DNA of 64,000 bases from an uncultured Lachnospiraceae bacterium. GTDB lineage: Bacteria > Bacillota > Clostridia > Lachnospirales > Lachnospiraceae. The stretch is taken from assembly GCA_902760755.1 (NCBI GenBank), contig CACWHK010000003.1:1-64000 (forward strand). Direction: 5' to 3'. Shown here in pieces: positions 1 to 8,893 of this stretch. The translations under genes and the position numbers were made by a program. Position 1 is the first letter of the stretch, and every line of letters starts with the position of its first letter. The notes under the pieces were generated by a model that saw nothing but the letters and a program-made list of their open reading frames with translations, was not told the DNA's origin and did not search any database.

Positions 1-2
1 AG

Positions 3-3000
3 TGGAACGTGTACAGAAGATTTCTGTTTGCGGTTTTGGCGTACTATGTTACGGATGTTCTATGGGGAATCCTGGAGGAACTGAAGCTTGCAAAGGCGCT
101 TTTCTCCGATACGACCATTTATTTCATCGTCATGGGTGTGGGAATCTCCTTCTGGGCAGAGTATACAGTGGCTTATCTGGATGTAAAGGGAGGCTTCGGG
201 CGATTTCTCATTATTCTTGGACGTATCATAGCGGGACTGATCTTTGTCTTTTCCGTCGTGAATATATTTACACCGGTTCTTTTTACCGTGGACCGGCAAA
301 GTGTTTATACTGCACTTCCGGCTCGTTACGTTATGCTGGTGTGTCAGATCCTGTTCCTCCTGATTATTTCGGTGTATGCATTTACCATCAAGATCCGGAA
401 GGGGGCCAGGGGAGAAGAGGGAAGGCCCTTCCGAATCCTCGGTTCCTTTGGGATCATCATGGCTGTCTGCCTCTCGGTACAGCTTGTGTTCCCCTACCTT
501 CCGGTTTATTCCATCGCGTATATGCTGGGAACCACCCTGCTTCATTCCTTTGTGGTCAATGATGAGAAGGAAGACTATAAGCGGGAGCTGGAGGCTGCGG
601 AGAAGATTGCCGAACTGAATCACAGATTTATTGCTTTGCTGGATAATATGCCGGGAATGGCCTATATGAAGGATGCAAGGACCGGTAAATATGTGGCATG
701 CAATCAGGCATTTGCGGAATATGCCCATAAGGAGTCAACGGAGGGCGTTGTGGGACTTACGGATGCGGAGATCTTTGATGCAGAGACGGCGAAGCATTTT
801 GTGTCGGATGACAAGATCGCTCTGTCCCTCAGTAAGCCCTACGTATTCTATGAGGACGTACTTGATGCTGAAGGAAATCCTCGTCAGTTTCAGACTACGA
901 AAATCAGGTATACCGACACTGCGGGACGGGTCTGTGTTCTGGGAATGTGTCAGGATATCACGGATCTGGTCCGGATCGAGCAAGAGCATGCCATGACGAA
1001 GGAGGCATACGAAAGTGCACTTTCCTCAGGCCTTATCTATACGAATATAGCCCAGACTCTTGCCCGGGATTATACCGAGCTTTTCTATGTAAATACGGAT
1101 ACGGAAGAGTTTATGGAGTATCGAAAGGGTGAAGAGGGAAATTCTCTTACGGAGATACGCCGCGGATGGCACTTCTTCAGTGACTGCAAGGCTGAACTGG
1201 CAGAGAGTGTCTGCCCTGAGGATAAGGATTCTTTCCTGAAGGCTATGAAGCGGAAAAACCTTATGAAATCCCTCGGTCTTAAGAACACCTTCATCATGAC
1301 ATTTCGCCGAATGGTCGGGAACCGGCCGATTTACGTGAACATGAAGGTTTCCCGGATGGAGAATGATGAGAGGTTTATGATCGTAGGCTTCACGGATGTG
1401 GATGCGGAGATGCGGGAGACCCTGGCCAAGAGCGAGGCTCTGTCCGAGGTGCTTTCTTCCGTAAAGGCAGCAAGCAATGCCCGGAAAACATTTATCTCCG
1501 GCATGAGCCATGAGATCCGGACACCCATCAATGCCATCATCGGACTGGATACCCTTGCGCTGAAGCGGGAGGATCTGGACGAGAAGAGCCGGGATACCTT
1601 TGAAAAAATCGGAGACAGTGCAGGGAAGCTGCTGTCCCTGATCAATGACATCCTGGATATGAGCAGGATCGAGGCCGGGCGTACGGTTCTGAACCAGGGG
1701 GTATTCTCCCTTGCTTCCATGCTGGAACAGATCAATACGACCTTTCAGGCACAGTGCAGTGAAAAGGGTCTCACCTACGAGTGTCATATGGTGAATGAAA
1801 TAGAAGATACCCTGGTGGGAGATGATGTGAAGCTCCGGGAGGTGCTAAGCAACATCCTTTCCAATGCGGTGAAATACACGGAGGAATCCGGAAGTGTTAC
1901 GTTGACAGTGGAAAAGACGTCGGGGTATTTGGATCAGACAACCCTTTGCTTCAGTATCCGGGATACCGGGATCGGGATGGATGAGGAGGAGCTGTCAACG
2001 CTGTTCGACGTGTTCTCCGAGGAGGAAGGAAAGGCAAAGTCCTCCCATGCCAGCAGCGGACTTGGCATGGCCATAACAAAGCGGTTCGTGGATATGATGA
2101 AGGGCACCATTAACGTTACTTCGACGAAGGGTGTCGGGACGGAATTCACGGTGGTTGTAACACTCCGGAAGGGTGACCGTCAGGAGATGGAGCATACCGG
2201 CGAGATCGATCGGAATGCCCTGTACATCCTTGTGGTGGATGACAATCCCATCGAGGCAGAGCATGCAAGAATGATCCTGGAAGAGGTGGGAATCCGTGCA
2301 GACTCCTGTACAAGCGGGCAGGAAGCCCTGAACAAGATGGAAGTCCGGCATGCGCGGAAGCAGCCGTACAATCTGGTGCTGATGGACTGGAATATGCCCG
2401 GCATGAACGGACGGGAAACCTCTTACGAGCTGCTGAAGCTGTATAAGGATGAAACAACCGTGGTTGCCATGACAGCCTACAGCTGGGATGATATCCGGGA
2501 AGAGGCCCGGAGTGTGGGCGTTGAAAACTTCATAGGTAAGCCGCTCCTTACGTCAAATATCATAGAGAATCTTGAACGGATCGCATGCCGGAGCAACATG
2601 GCCATCTTCAAGGAGAAGGAAAGGGCAAAGCTTGCGGGACGAAGGATCCTGCTGGCGGAGGATGTGGAGCTGAATGCGGAGATCCTGATGGATCTTCTGG
2701 AGATGGAGAATATCAAGGCGGATCATGCTGAGAACGGAAAGGCTGCCGTGGAGAAGTTCGAGCAGAGTACCTCAGGAATCTACTCAGCGATCCTTATGGA
2801 TGTGCGTATGCCGCTGATGGACGGACTGGAAGCCACCAAGGCCATCCGTGCCATGGACCGGGAGGATGCAAAGCGGATCCCGATCATTGCGCTTACGGCG
2901 AATGCATTTGATGAGGATGTTCAGCTGTCCCTGCAGGCCGGTATGAATGCACATATCAGTAAGCCTGTGGAGATCGAAGTACTGGTACGGATTCTCGGAG

Positions 3001-3038
3001 AGCTGATCTACGAGTCAGAGCAGTCCATAACTGTGTAA
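3..3038 (+). CDS. Hybrid sensor histidine kinase with two receiver domains (5' end cut by window edge)
   Basis: Membrane-bound hybrid sensor kinase. The frame is open to the left edge, so the true start may lie outside; the first internal start is a GTG at 9. About six hydrophobic segments fill the first ~185 residues (counted from that GTG), followed by a PAS-like region near 205-320. The phospho-acceptor His501 sits in MSHEIRTP, followed by a HATPase domain with a GLGMAI box near 680-690. Two receiver domains follow, with phospho-acceptor Asp793 (LMDWNMPG) and Asp931 (LMDVRMP). There is no Hpt or DNA-binding domain, so output probably goes to another protein or through phosphate shuttling. 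The ligand cannot be told from the sequence. The next gene is about 110 bases away and probably separate. Confidence 0.9.
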   Translation, partial: WNVYRRFLFAVLAYYVTDVLWGILEELKLAKALFSDTTIYFIVMGVGISFWAEYTVAYLDVKGGFGRFLIILGRIIAGLIFVFSVVNIFTPVLFTVDRQSVYTALPARYVMLVCQILFLLIISVYAFTIKIRKGARGEEGRPFRILGSFGIIMAVCLSVQLVFPYLPVYSIAYMLGTTLLHSFVVNDEKEDYKRELEAAEKIAELNHRFIALLDNMPGMAYMKDARTGKYVACNQAFAEYAHKESTEGVVGLTDAEIFDAETAKHFVSDDKIALSLSKPYVFYEDVLDAEGNPRQFQTTKIRYTDTAGRVCVLGMCQDITDLVRIEQEHAMTKEAYESALSSGLIYTNIAQTLARDYTELFYVNTDTEEFMEYRKGEEGNSLTEIRRGWHFFSDCKAELAESVCPEDKDSFLKAMKRKNLMKSLGLKNTFIMTFRRMVGNRPIYVNMKVSRMENDERFMIVGFTDVDAEMRETLAKSEALSEVLSSVKAASNARKTFISGMSHEIRTPINAIIGLDTLALKREDLDEKSRDTFEKIGDSAGKLLSLINDILDMSRIEAGRTVLNQGVFSLASMLEQINTTFQAQCSEKGLTYECHMVNEIEDTLVGDDVKLREVLSNILSNAVKYTEESGSVTLTVEKTSGYLDQTTLCFSIRDTGIGMDEEELSTLFDVFSEEEGKAKSSHASSGLGMAITKRFVDMMKGTINVTSTKGVGTEFTVVVTLRKGDRQEMEHTGEIDRNALYILVVDDNPIEAEHARMILEEVGIRADSCTSGQEALNKMEVRHARKQPYNLVLMDWNMPGMNGRETSYELLKLYKDETTVVAMTAYSWDDIREEARSVGVENFIGKPLLTSNIIENLERIACRSNMAIFKEKERAKLAGRRILLAEDVELNAEILMDLLEMENIKADHAENGKAAVEKFEQSTSGIYSAILMDVRMPLMDGLEATKAIRAMDREDAKRIPIIALTANAFDEDVQLSLQAGMNAHISKPVEIEVLVRILGELIYESEQSITV

Positions 3039-3148
3039 TGATATGTGTGGTAAGGCGGAATCGGGCTCAAGGATTCACTTGAAATAAGCAGGCAGGAACA
3101 GTACAATTAAGAAGTACACATGAATTTGCGACTGACAGGAGGCCGGGT

Positions 3149-3688
3149 ATGGAAAGCTTTGATCTGTATGATGTGAATCGGAATAAGACAGGAAGGGTCC
3201 TTGAGAGAGGAAACAAGGTTCCGGAAGGGTGTTACAGGCTTGTGGTCCATGTGTGTATCTTCGACAGTGAAGGCAGGATGCTGATCCAGAAGCGACTGAA
3301 GACCAAGAGCGGATGGTCCGGCATGTGGGATCTTTCCGCGGGCGGAAGTGCCCTGGCCGGAGACAGCAGCCAGCAGGCAGCCTCCAGAGAGCTTCTGGAG
3401 GAGATTGGGATCGATTATTCCCTGGACGGGATCCGTCCGGCCATGACCATCTATTTTGACGGCGGCTTCAATGATATTTACACTGTTAATATGGATGTTG
3501 ATATCGACAAGCTGGAGCTGCAGCCCACTGAGGTGGAGGAGGTACGCTGGGCTACGGAGGAGGAGATCCTGGAAATGATGAAGCAGAAGGAGTTTGTACT
3601 CTACAAGTCCTCCTTTATCTCCCTGCTCTTTTTCCTTCGTAACCATAACGGTGCATTTACCCATAAGGATCCCACCAAGCAAAGGTAA
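3149..3688 (+). CDS. NUDIX hydrolase (IPP-isomerase-like branch)
   Basis: Soluble 179-residue NUDIX protein, probably cleaving a nucleoside-diphosphate-linked or prenyl-diphosphate-like substrate; the substrate is not predictable. The NUDIX box is visible as G-x5-D-x7-RELLEEIGI around residues 70-92, so the first conserved Glu is replaced by Asp while the metal-binding RELLEE helix is intact. The N-terminal FDLYDVNRNKTGR resembles NUDIX proteins related to isopentenyl-diphosphate isomerase. The ATG follows AGGAGG closely, which fixes the start. It ends 10 bases before a response regulator gene, so it may be cotranscribed with the two-component system downstream. Confidence 0.85.
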   Translation: MESFDLYDVNRNKTGRVLERGNKVPEGCYRLVVHVCIFDSEGRMLIQKRLKTKSGWSGMWDLSAGGSALAGDSSQQAASRELLEEIGIDYSLDGIRPAMTIYFDGGFNDIYTVNMDVDIDKLELQPTEVEEVRWATEEEILEMMKQKEFVLYKSSFISLLFFLRNHNGAFTHKDPTKQR

Positions 3689-3698
3689 GTACGGTAGC

Positions 3699-4394
3699 AT
3701 GAAACGGGATATTCTTATAATTGATGATGACGAAGACCTGACCATGATCCTCAGCGATATGCTGACGGATCATGGTTTTGATGTTATGCACGCTTGCAGC
3801 AGTGAGGAGGCCTTCCGGCTGCTTTCCGAAAGGAGATTCCATCTCATCCTTCTGGATATCAATCTTCCGGATGCGGAGGGCTTCGAGGTCTGCCGTGAGC
3901 TTCGGCGGGTGTCGGAGGTTCCCGTGATCTTCGCCAGCGCAAGGACCAGCGAGTCGGACAGGATCACAGGCCTGGATATCGGCGGGGATGACTATATCCC
4001 GAAGCCCTTCTCCATGAAGGAGCTGCTGTCGCGGATCAACGCTCTGCTTCGGAGGACCTATGGCTTCGGGGATGCGGAGCAAAGGATCACCTTCGGAGAT
4101 GTTACGGTGAATCTTAGTGCGAGGACTGTAACAAAGGCCGGGGCAGAGGTCAGTCTCTCCCTGCGGGAATTTGATCTTCTGGCCTGCCTGACGCAGCACA
4201 TGAATACGGCAATTCCGAAGGATAAGCTGCTCAGTGAGGTCTGGGGTGCATTTTCCGAGGTGGATCCCTCCACACTGACCGTGCATATCCGTTGGCTTCG
4301 TGAGAAGCTGGAGGATGATCCGGCAAAACCGAAGTATATCAAAACCGTTTACAAGGTCGGATATATGCTTGAAATAAGAGAGGATACGGCATGA
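3699..4394 (+). CDS. OmpR/PhoB-family response regulator
   Basis: Response regulator of 231 residues. The receiver domain (about 1-118) starts MKRDILIIDDDED, with phospho-acceptor Asp53 in LLDINLP and the switch Lys in PKPF. A winged-helix DNA-binding domain follows (about 135-230, LREFDLLACL and VHIRWLREKLE). A longer frame opens upstream inside the NUDIX gene, but the conserved receiver begins at this ATG. It overlaps the histidine kinase gene by four bases (ATGA), indicating translational coupling. The pair probably controls the ABC transporter immediately downstream, as is common for peptide-sensing systems in Firmicutes; this is inference. Confidence 0.92.
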   Translation: MKRDILIIDDDEDLTMILSDMLTDHGFDVMHACSSEEAFRLLSERRFHLILLDINLPDAEGFEVCRELRRVSEVPVIFASARTSESDRITGLDIGGDDYIPKPFSMKELLSRINALLRRTYGFGDAEQRITFGDVTVNLSARTVTKAGAEVSLSLREFDLLACLTQHMNTAIPKDKLLSEVWGAFSEVDPSTLTVHIRWLREKLEDDPAKPKYIKTVYKVGYMLEIREDTA

Positions 4395-5551
4395 AAAAAA
4401 GAGTACTCGGGATCATCATACTGTTCTCGCTGCTTCTTGTGGGAGCAGCCTTTTTACTGTCTGCCCTGACGAAAAGCAGGACATCCGGAGATGTCCGCTC
4501 AGAACAGATTCTTGAGGCAAATGCCATAGCCCGGCTGATCGAGACCGGAAACTATTCGGATGCACAGAAAAAGGCGGATGCCCTTGCGGACAAACTCAGG
4601 GGGAGCACGGTGGATAACACCGTTGGTGTAAACGGGATCATCCTTTGTTCCCTTACCGTCTTCTTTATGGCGTTGGTTTTCCTGTATGTCTATATGAGCA
4701 TCCTGCGGCCTTTCGACAAGATGAAGGATTATGCCGCCGAGATTGCAAAGGGGAACTTTGATGTGCCGCTCCGATACGAGCGGTCAAACTATTTCGGGGC
4801 ATTTACGTGGGCCTTCGACAGCATGCGTCGGGAGGTGACCCGGTCCCGGGCTGCAGAGCATGAGGCAGTGGAGAATAATAAGACGGTCATTGCAACCCTG
4901 TCCCATGACATAAAGACTCCCATTGCTTCCATCCGCGCCTATGCGGAGGGGCTGGAGGCAAATCTGGATACCACTCCGGAGCGTCGGGCAAGGTACGTGG
5001 CGGTCCTGACCCGGAAATGTGACGAGGTGACGCAGCTGACCAACGATCTTTTTCTCCATTCTCTTTCGGATCTGGATAAGCTTCATATGGAGCCGGAGGA
5101 ATTTGAGGCAGTGCCCTTCCTTGCTGAAACCATTGGGGAGATCGCAGCCGATCAGGGGGATGTTGTATTCCGGACACCGGATAGCTCCCCTGTGATCCGT
5201 GTGGATAAAAAACGCCTCACACAGATCGTGGAGAATCTGATCAACAACGCCAGGAAATATGCGAAGACAGAGGTGGAGGTCTTCCTTCGGGAGAATGATG
5301 ACCGGCTGGAGATACATTTTCTGGATCATGGTCCCGGCATCCCGGATGAGGATATGCCCTTTATCACGGATAAGTTCTACCGGGGCAGGAACTGCGGATC
5401 GGAGAACGGCTCGGGTCTTGGACTCTATATCGTAAAGTATATTGCGGAGAAGTCCGGGGGAAGCCTCTTACTGCAGAACCGGAGCGGGGGAGAGACCGGA
5501 CTGGAGGCAGTCGTGTCGCTACCCGTTGTTCCGTTCTTAAGGACTCCTTAA
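4391..5551 (+). CDS. Sensor histidine kinase with HAMP domain
   Basis: Membrane sensor kinase of 386 residues, partner of the overlapping response regulator. Two transmembrane segments (about 5-25 and 78-104) enclose a short extracytoplasmic loop of about 50 residues. A HAMP-like linker follows, then a dimerisation helix with phospho-acceptor His172 (TLSHDIKTP), then a HATPase domain with the N-box (ENLINNARKYA), DHGPGIP and GSGLGLYI. The small outside loop leaves little room for a classic ligand domain. The stop codon lies inside an imperfect hairpin (about 5532-5558). ABC transporter genes follow after 64 bases. Confidence 0.9.
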   Translation: MKKRVLGIIILFSLLLVGAAFLLSALTKSRTSGDVRSEQILEANAIARLIETGNYSDAQKKADALADKLRGSTVDNTVGVNGIILCSLTVFFMALVFLYVYMSILRPFDKMKDYAAEIAKGNFDVPLRYERSNYFGAFTWAFDSMRREVTRSRAAEHEAVENNKTVIATLSHDIKTPIASIRAYAEGLEANLDTTPERRARYVAVLTRKCDEVTQLTNDLFLHSLSDLDKLHMEPEEFEAVPFLAETIGEIAADQGDVVFRTPDSSPVIRVDKKRLTQIVENLINNARKYAKTEVEVFLRENDDRLEIHFLDHGPGIPDEDMPFITDKFYRGRNCGSENGSGLGLYIVKYIAEKSGGSLLLQNRSGGETGLEAVVSLPVVPFLRTP

Positions 5552-5567
5552 TAAGAACAGAGTTACT

Positions 5568-5599
5568 ATATGATCTGGATACGACAAAACCGATCATAT
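5568..5599. promoter_or_regulatory. Inverted repeat upstream of the ABC transporter, candidate operator
   Basis: Perfect 8-base inverted repeat ATATGATC (5568-5575) and GATCATAT (5592-5599) with a 16-base spacer. It lies between the kinase gene and the ribosome-binding site of the ABC ATPase. The dyad and its position suggest a binding site for the adjacent response regulator, or a small leader hairpin. No clear -35/-10 pair was recognised. Confidence 0.35.
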
Positions 5600-5615
5600 C
5601 AGGAGTGATTCAAAG

Positions 5616-6377
5616 ATGAAGAAAGCGATACTTTCGGCAAAGGGACTCTGCAAAAGCTTTGCACATAACGGCGGACAGGTGCATATCATTTCCAATGCGG
5701 ATCTTGACATCTATGAGGGGGATTTCACCATCATCATGGGTGCTTCGGGCTCCGGCAAATCCACCATGCTTTACGCACTTTCCGGCATGGACCGGGCCAC
5801 CTCAGGTGAGGTTATGATCGATGGAGAGAATATCACCACCATGAGCGAGAAGGGGCTGGCGAAGCTCCGCCGCTCGAAGTTCGGATTCGTGTTCCAGCAG
5901 ATCCATCTGGTCAGCAATCTGACGCTGTTTGAAAATGTGGCGGTTCCGGGCTATCTGGATAAGACACGTTCCACCGCGGAGGTGAATGTATTTGCGGAAG
6001 AACTGCTGGAGAAAATGAATATTAAGAACATCAAAACACAGATCCCTGCCCAGTGCTCCGGCGGAGAGCAGCAGCGGTGCGCTATCGCACGGGCCCTGAT
6101 CAATCGGCCGAAGCTGGTCTTCGCGGATGAACCGACGGGGGCACTGAACCGTCGCAACACAACAGAGGTGCTGGATCTTCTGACACAGTGCAACCGTGAC
6201 GGACAGAGTATCCTTATGGTGACCCATGATCTTCGCGCGGCGCTCCGTGCCACGCGCCTGCTTTACCTGGAGGACGGGAAGATCATCGGAGACCTTGTGC
6301 TTCCTCCTTATGATCCTCAGAATGAGAAGAGCCGTGAGACCCAGGTAAATGCATGGCTTTCCTCCATGCAGTGGTAG
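5616..6377 (+). CDS. ABC transporter ATP-binding protein (LolD/MacB/BceA type)
   Basis: Cytoplasmic ATPase of 253 residues that powers the FtsX-like permease encoded 15 bases downstream. Walker A is GASGSGKST (42-50). The signature motif is a slightly unusual CSGGEQQR rather than LSGGQQQR. Walker B with the catalytic Glu is LVFADEPTGAL, and the switch His is in MVTHDLR. This branch drives lipoprotein or antimicrobial-peptide transport or mechanotransmission rather than nutrient import. Together with the upstream two-component system it resembles a peptide-sensing and detoxification module. The substrate cannot be inferred. Confidence 0.92.
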   Translation: MKKAILSAKGLCKSFAHNGGQVHIISNADLDIYEGDFTIIMGASGSGKSTMLYALSGMDRATSGEVMIDGENITTMSEKGLAKLRRSKFGFVFQQIHLVSNLTLFENVAVPGYLDKTRSTAEVNVFAEELLEKMNIKNIKTQIPAQCSGGEQQRCAIARALINRPKLVFADEPTGALNRRNTTEVLDLLTQCNRDGQSILMVTHDLRAALRATRLLYLEDGKIIGDLVLPPYDPQNEKSRETQVNAWLSSMQW

Positions 6378-6392
6378 GAGGGAGGTGCGTAT

Positions 6393-8777
6393 ATGGATCT
6401 TAAGACTCTGATCAAAGCGAATATCCGCTACAAGAAGGGCTCCTTTAAGAGCATAATTCTTCTGATGCTCATCATTTCCCTGTCTGTTACCACCATTGTC
6501 AGTCTGAAGAAGAATGTGAAGGAGTCGCTGGCAAACGCATACGATCGTCAGGACGTGGGAAATGTTACACTGAATATCCGCCGTGAATTTCTGACGGAGG
6601 AACGGGTTGCGGAGGTTCGGAACCATCCGACCGTGAAGAAGGTGGAAGTCCTTCCTTCGCTTGTCCCGGAATTATATCGGTATTCCGGTGGACAGAGCTG
6701 CCATTTCAATATTCGGGTGATGGCCATGATGGATAAGGTGGACCGGCTCTGGAACGAAGAGAAGACCGGATACGAATCGGAGGTTCCGGCGCTTTCGAAG
6801 GGCGAGATTTATATTCCGCGAGGTATGGCGGAGCAGGACGGTGTGAAGGTGGGAGATACGGTGACCTTCGATTTTAAGGGCGCTTCCTATGACTTTGTGA
6901 TCCGTGGCCTGGTCGAGGAGCCGGTCTGCGGAAGTGTATATATGAATATGAAGATCCCCTTTGTTTCGAAGGAAGACTTCGACCGGATGACGTCTGACCG
7001 GGATACGGCTCTGGCGTCTGATCCGGGTTTGGCAGCGGATTTTGGCAGAATAGTTTACATAACAAAAGCGGATGACTGTGACTTAACGGACGACCGGTTC
7101 GCTGCGACTCTGGCGAAGGAGACCGAAATGGGGAGCTATGCCAACGGAATTCTGACACGGACGGAAAGTCTGTATTACCAGGGCATGGAGCCGGATCTGA
7201 TCCTGAATATCTTTCTGGTCTTTGTCATCATCCTCTCGGTCATCGTCTTTGTGGTGATGTCCAACAGCATTTCCTCCAGTATAGAAATGAACTATACGGA
7301 TCTTGGAATCCTGAAGGCAGAAGGGTATGACAGCCGGAGACTGAAGCTTTGCTTCCTGGGGCAGTACATGCTGGCAGAGGTGATCGGCACGGTGCTGGGA
7401 GTTTTTCTGGCTATCCCCGTGATCATCTACCTTCCCCGGGTCTTTGAATCAACGCTCGGATCAAAGATTTTCGGCGGAGTGAATATCCCTGTGGCAATTC
7501 TGATCCTGTTAGGGATCCTGGCACTTTCGGTGGCATTTATCCTGCTTGTATCGGGAAAGATCGGACGGATCTCTCCGATCCGTGCGGTGTCTGGCGGACG
7601 AAGTGAGATATATTTTGACAGCCGGATCCGGATTCCGATTACCGGGAAAGGACTTTCGGCCAGTCTTGCCTTCCGGCAGTTTCTGTCGGGGAAGCGCCGC
7701 TATATCGCATCCATCGCCATCGCGTCAATCCTGGTATTCTTCCTGATGACCATGACCGGTATGACGGATGCGGTTTCCTCCGACAACGCCCAGAGTGCCA
7801 TGGGGGCAACAAATTCCAACGTCGACATTTATCTGGATTTTGAAGATTATAGTCCCGAAAATACGGCTTACGTGAAGTCCAGGATCGGTGAGATCGAAAA
7901 TGTGATCCGGGAATACACAGACGTGAGTGAGCGTTACTTCATGGGCATGAAGAGCCTTATGCTGGACGGGCAGAATCTGTCCTGCCGTTTTGCGGAGGAC
8001 GAGGAGGTTTTTACGGTGACGGAGGGCAGAGCTCCCTTATATGATAATGAGATCGTGGTGGGTCAGGTCTATGCGGAGGATATGGGCTATCAGATCGGTG
8101 ATAAGCTACCGGTTTCGTACCGGGGCAGAACGAAGGATTTCATCATCTGCGGGTATGCGGTAGCCATGATCGACGCAGGGCGGTTCTTCGGAATGAACGG
8201 TGACGGGGCCAGAACCATGATCGATGAGTATATCCCGAATTATGTGGGATACAGGCTTGCTGACAGTTCGAAAAAAGAGGAGATCGCGGAGCGTCTTAAA
8301 GCTATCCTTTCAAAGGAGGATTCTGTCGAAACCTACGACCCTGAGGTGGATGATGGTTCCATGCTGACGAAAACGGCCATGGCGATCAAGGCGGTTATCT
8401 ATGTGATCTCAGCGGTCTTTGCCCTGGTGGTGGTCTCCATGATGTGCTCGAAGGCATTTGTTCGTGAAAAGATTGATATCGGGATCTACAAGTCCCTGGG
8501 CTTTACATCAGGGAACTTAAGGCTGCAGTTTGCAGTGCGTTTCCTGATCGTTGCCTTCTTCGGCATCCTGATCGGAACCACGATGAGTCTCACCCTTTCA
8601 GAGAAGCTTCTTTCACTCATGCTCCGGAAGATGGGCATCGCAAAGTTCGTGATCGATTACCGGTTTATGACGGTGCTTCTGCCGATCGTTGCGGTGGCAC
8701 TCAGTTACTTTTTCTTCGCCTGGCTGGTGGCAGGAAAGACAAAGAAGGTGGAGGTCCGGAATCTGATTACGGAATAA
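6393..8777 (+). CDS. FtsX-like ABC transporter permease
   Basis: Integral membrane protein of 794 residues, partner of the preceding ATPase. An N-terminal transmembrane helix (about 16-36) is followed by a large extracytoplasmic domain (about 40-265). Three helices of a first FtsX domain lie near 270-400, then another helix, a second extracytoplasmic region and a second FtsX-like helix bundle at about 660-790. This duplicated FtsX layout is typical of MacB/YtrF-like and lipoprotein-related permeases in Firmicutes. The ATG follows GGAGGTG. A new promoter at 8812 suggests the operon ends here, though no strong terminator was seen. Confidence 0.9.
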   Translation: MDLKTLIKANIRYKKGSFKSIILLMLIISLSVTTIVSLKKNVKESLANAYDRQDVGNVTLNIRREFLTEERVAEVRNHPTVKKVEVLPSLVPELYRYSGGQSCHFNIRVMAMMDKVDRLWNEEKTGYESEVPALSKGEIYIPRGMAEQDGVKVGDTVTFDFKGASYDFVIRGLVEEPVCGSVYMNMKIPFVSKEDFDRMTSDRDTALASDPGLAADFGRIVYITKADDCDLTDDRFAATLAKETEMGSYANGILTRTESLYYQGMEPDLILNIFLVFVIILSVIVFVVMSNSISSSIEMNYTDLGILKAEGYDSRRLKLCFLGQYMLAEVIGTVLGVFLAIPVIIYLPRVFESTLGSKIFGGVNIPVAILILLGILALSVAFILLVSGKIGRISPIRAVSGGRSEIYFDSRIRIPITGKGLSASLAFRQFLSGKRRYIASIAIASILVFFLMTMTGMTDAVSSDNAQSAMGATNSNVDIYLDFEDYSPENTAYVKSRIGEIENVIREYTDVSERYFMGMKSLMLDGQNLSCRFAEDEEVFTVTEGRAPLYDNEIVVGQVYAEDMGYQIGDKLPVSYRGRTKDFIICGYAVAMIDAGRFFGMNGDGARTMIDEYIPNYVGYRLADSSKKEEIAERLKAILSKEDSVETYDPEVDDGSMLTKTAMAIKAVIYVISAVFALVVVSMMCSKAFVREKIDIGIYKSLGFTSGNLRLQFAVRFLIVAFFGILIGTTMSLTLSEKLLSLMLRKMGIAKFVIDYRFMTVLLPIVAVALSYFFFAWLVAGKTKKVEVRNLITE

Positions 8778-8811
8778 ATGTACCTAATATTGAAAACTGC
8801 TTTGGGACGCC

Positions 8812-8876
8812 TTGACTTACTAATTCGGTTATCCTATAATCGTTTTACTACAGTTGTCCAAAAACAGTTTAGTAAA
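8812..8876 (+). promoter_or_regulatory. Sigma-A-type promoter and leader dyad of the wall-binding protein gene
   Basis: TTGACT (8812-8817), 17 bases, then TATAAT (8835-8840): a near-consensus vegetative promoter. Immediately downstream, TTTACTA (8844-8850) and TAGTAAA (8870-8876) form an inverted repeat spanning the expected start of transcription, which could be an operator or a 5' leader hairpin. Confidence 0.7.
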
Positions 8877-8893
8877 GATGAAAGGGGTGCAGC

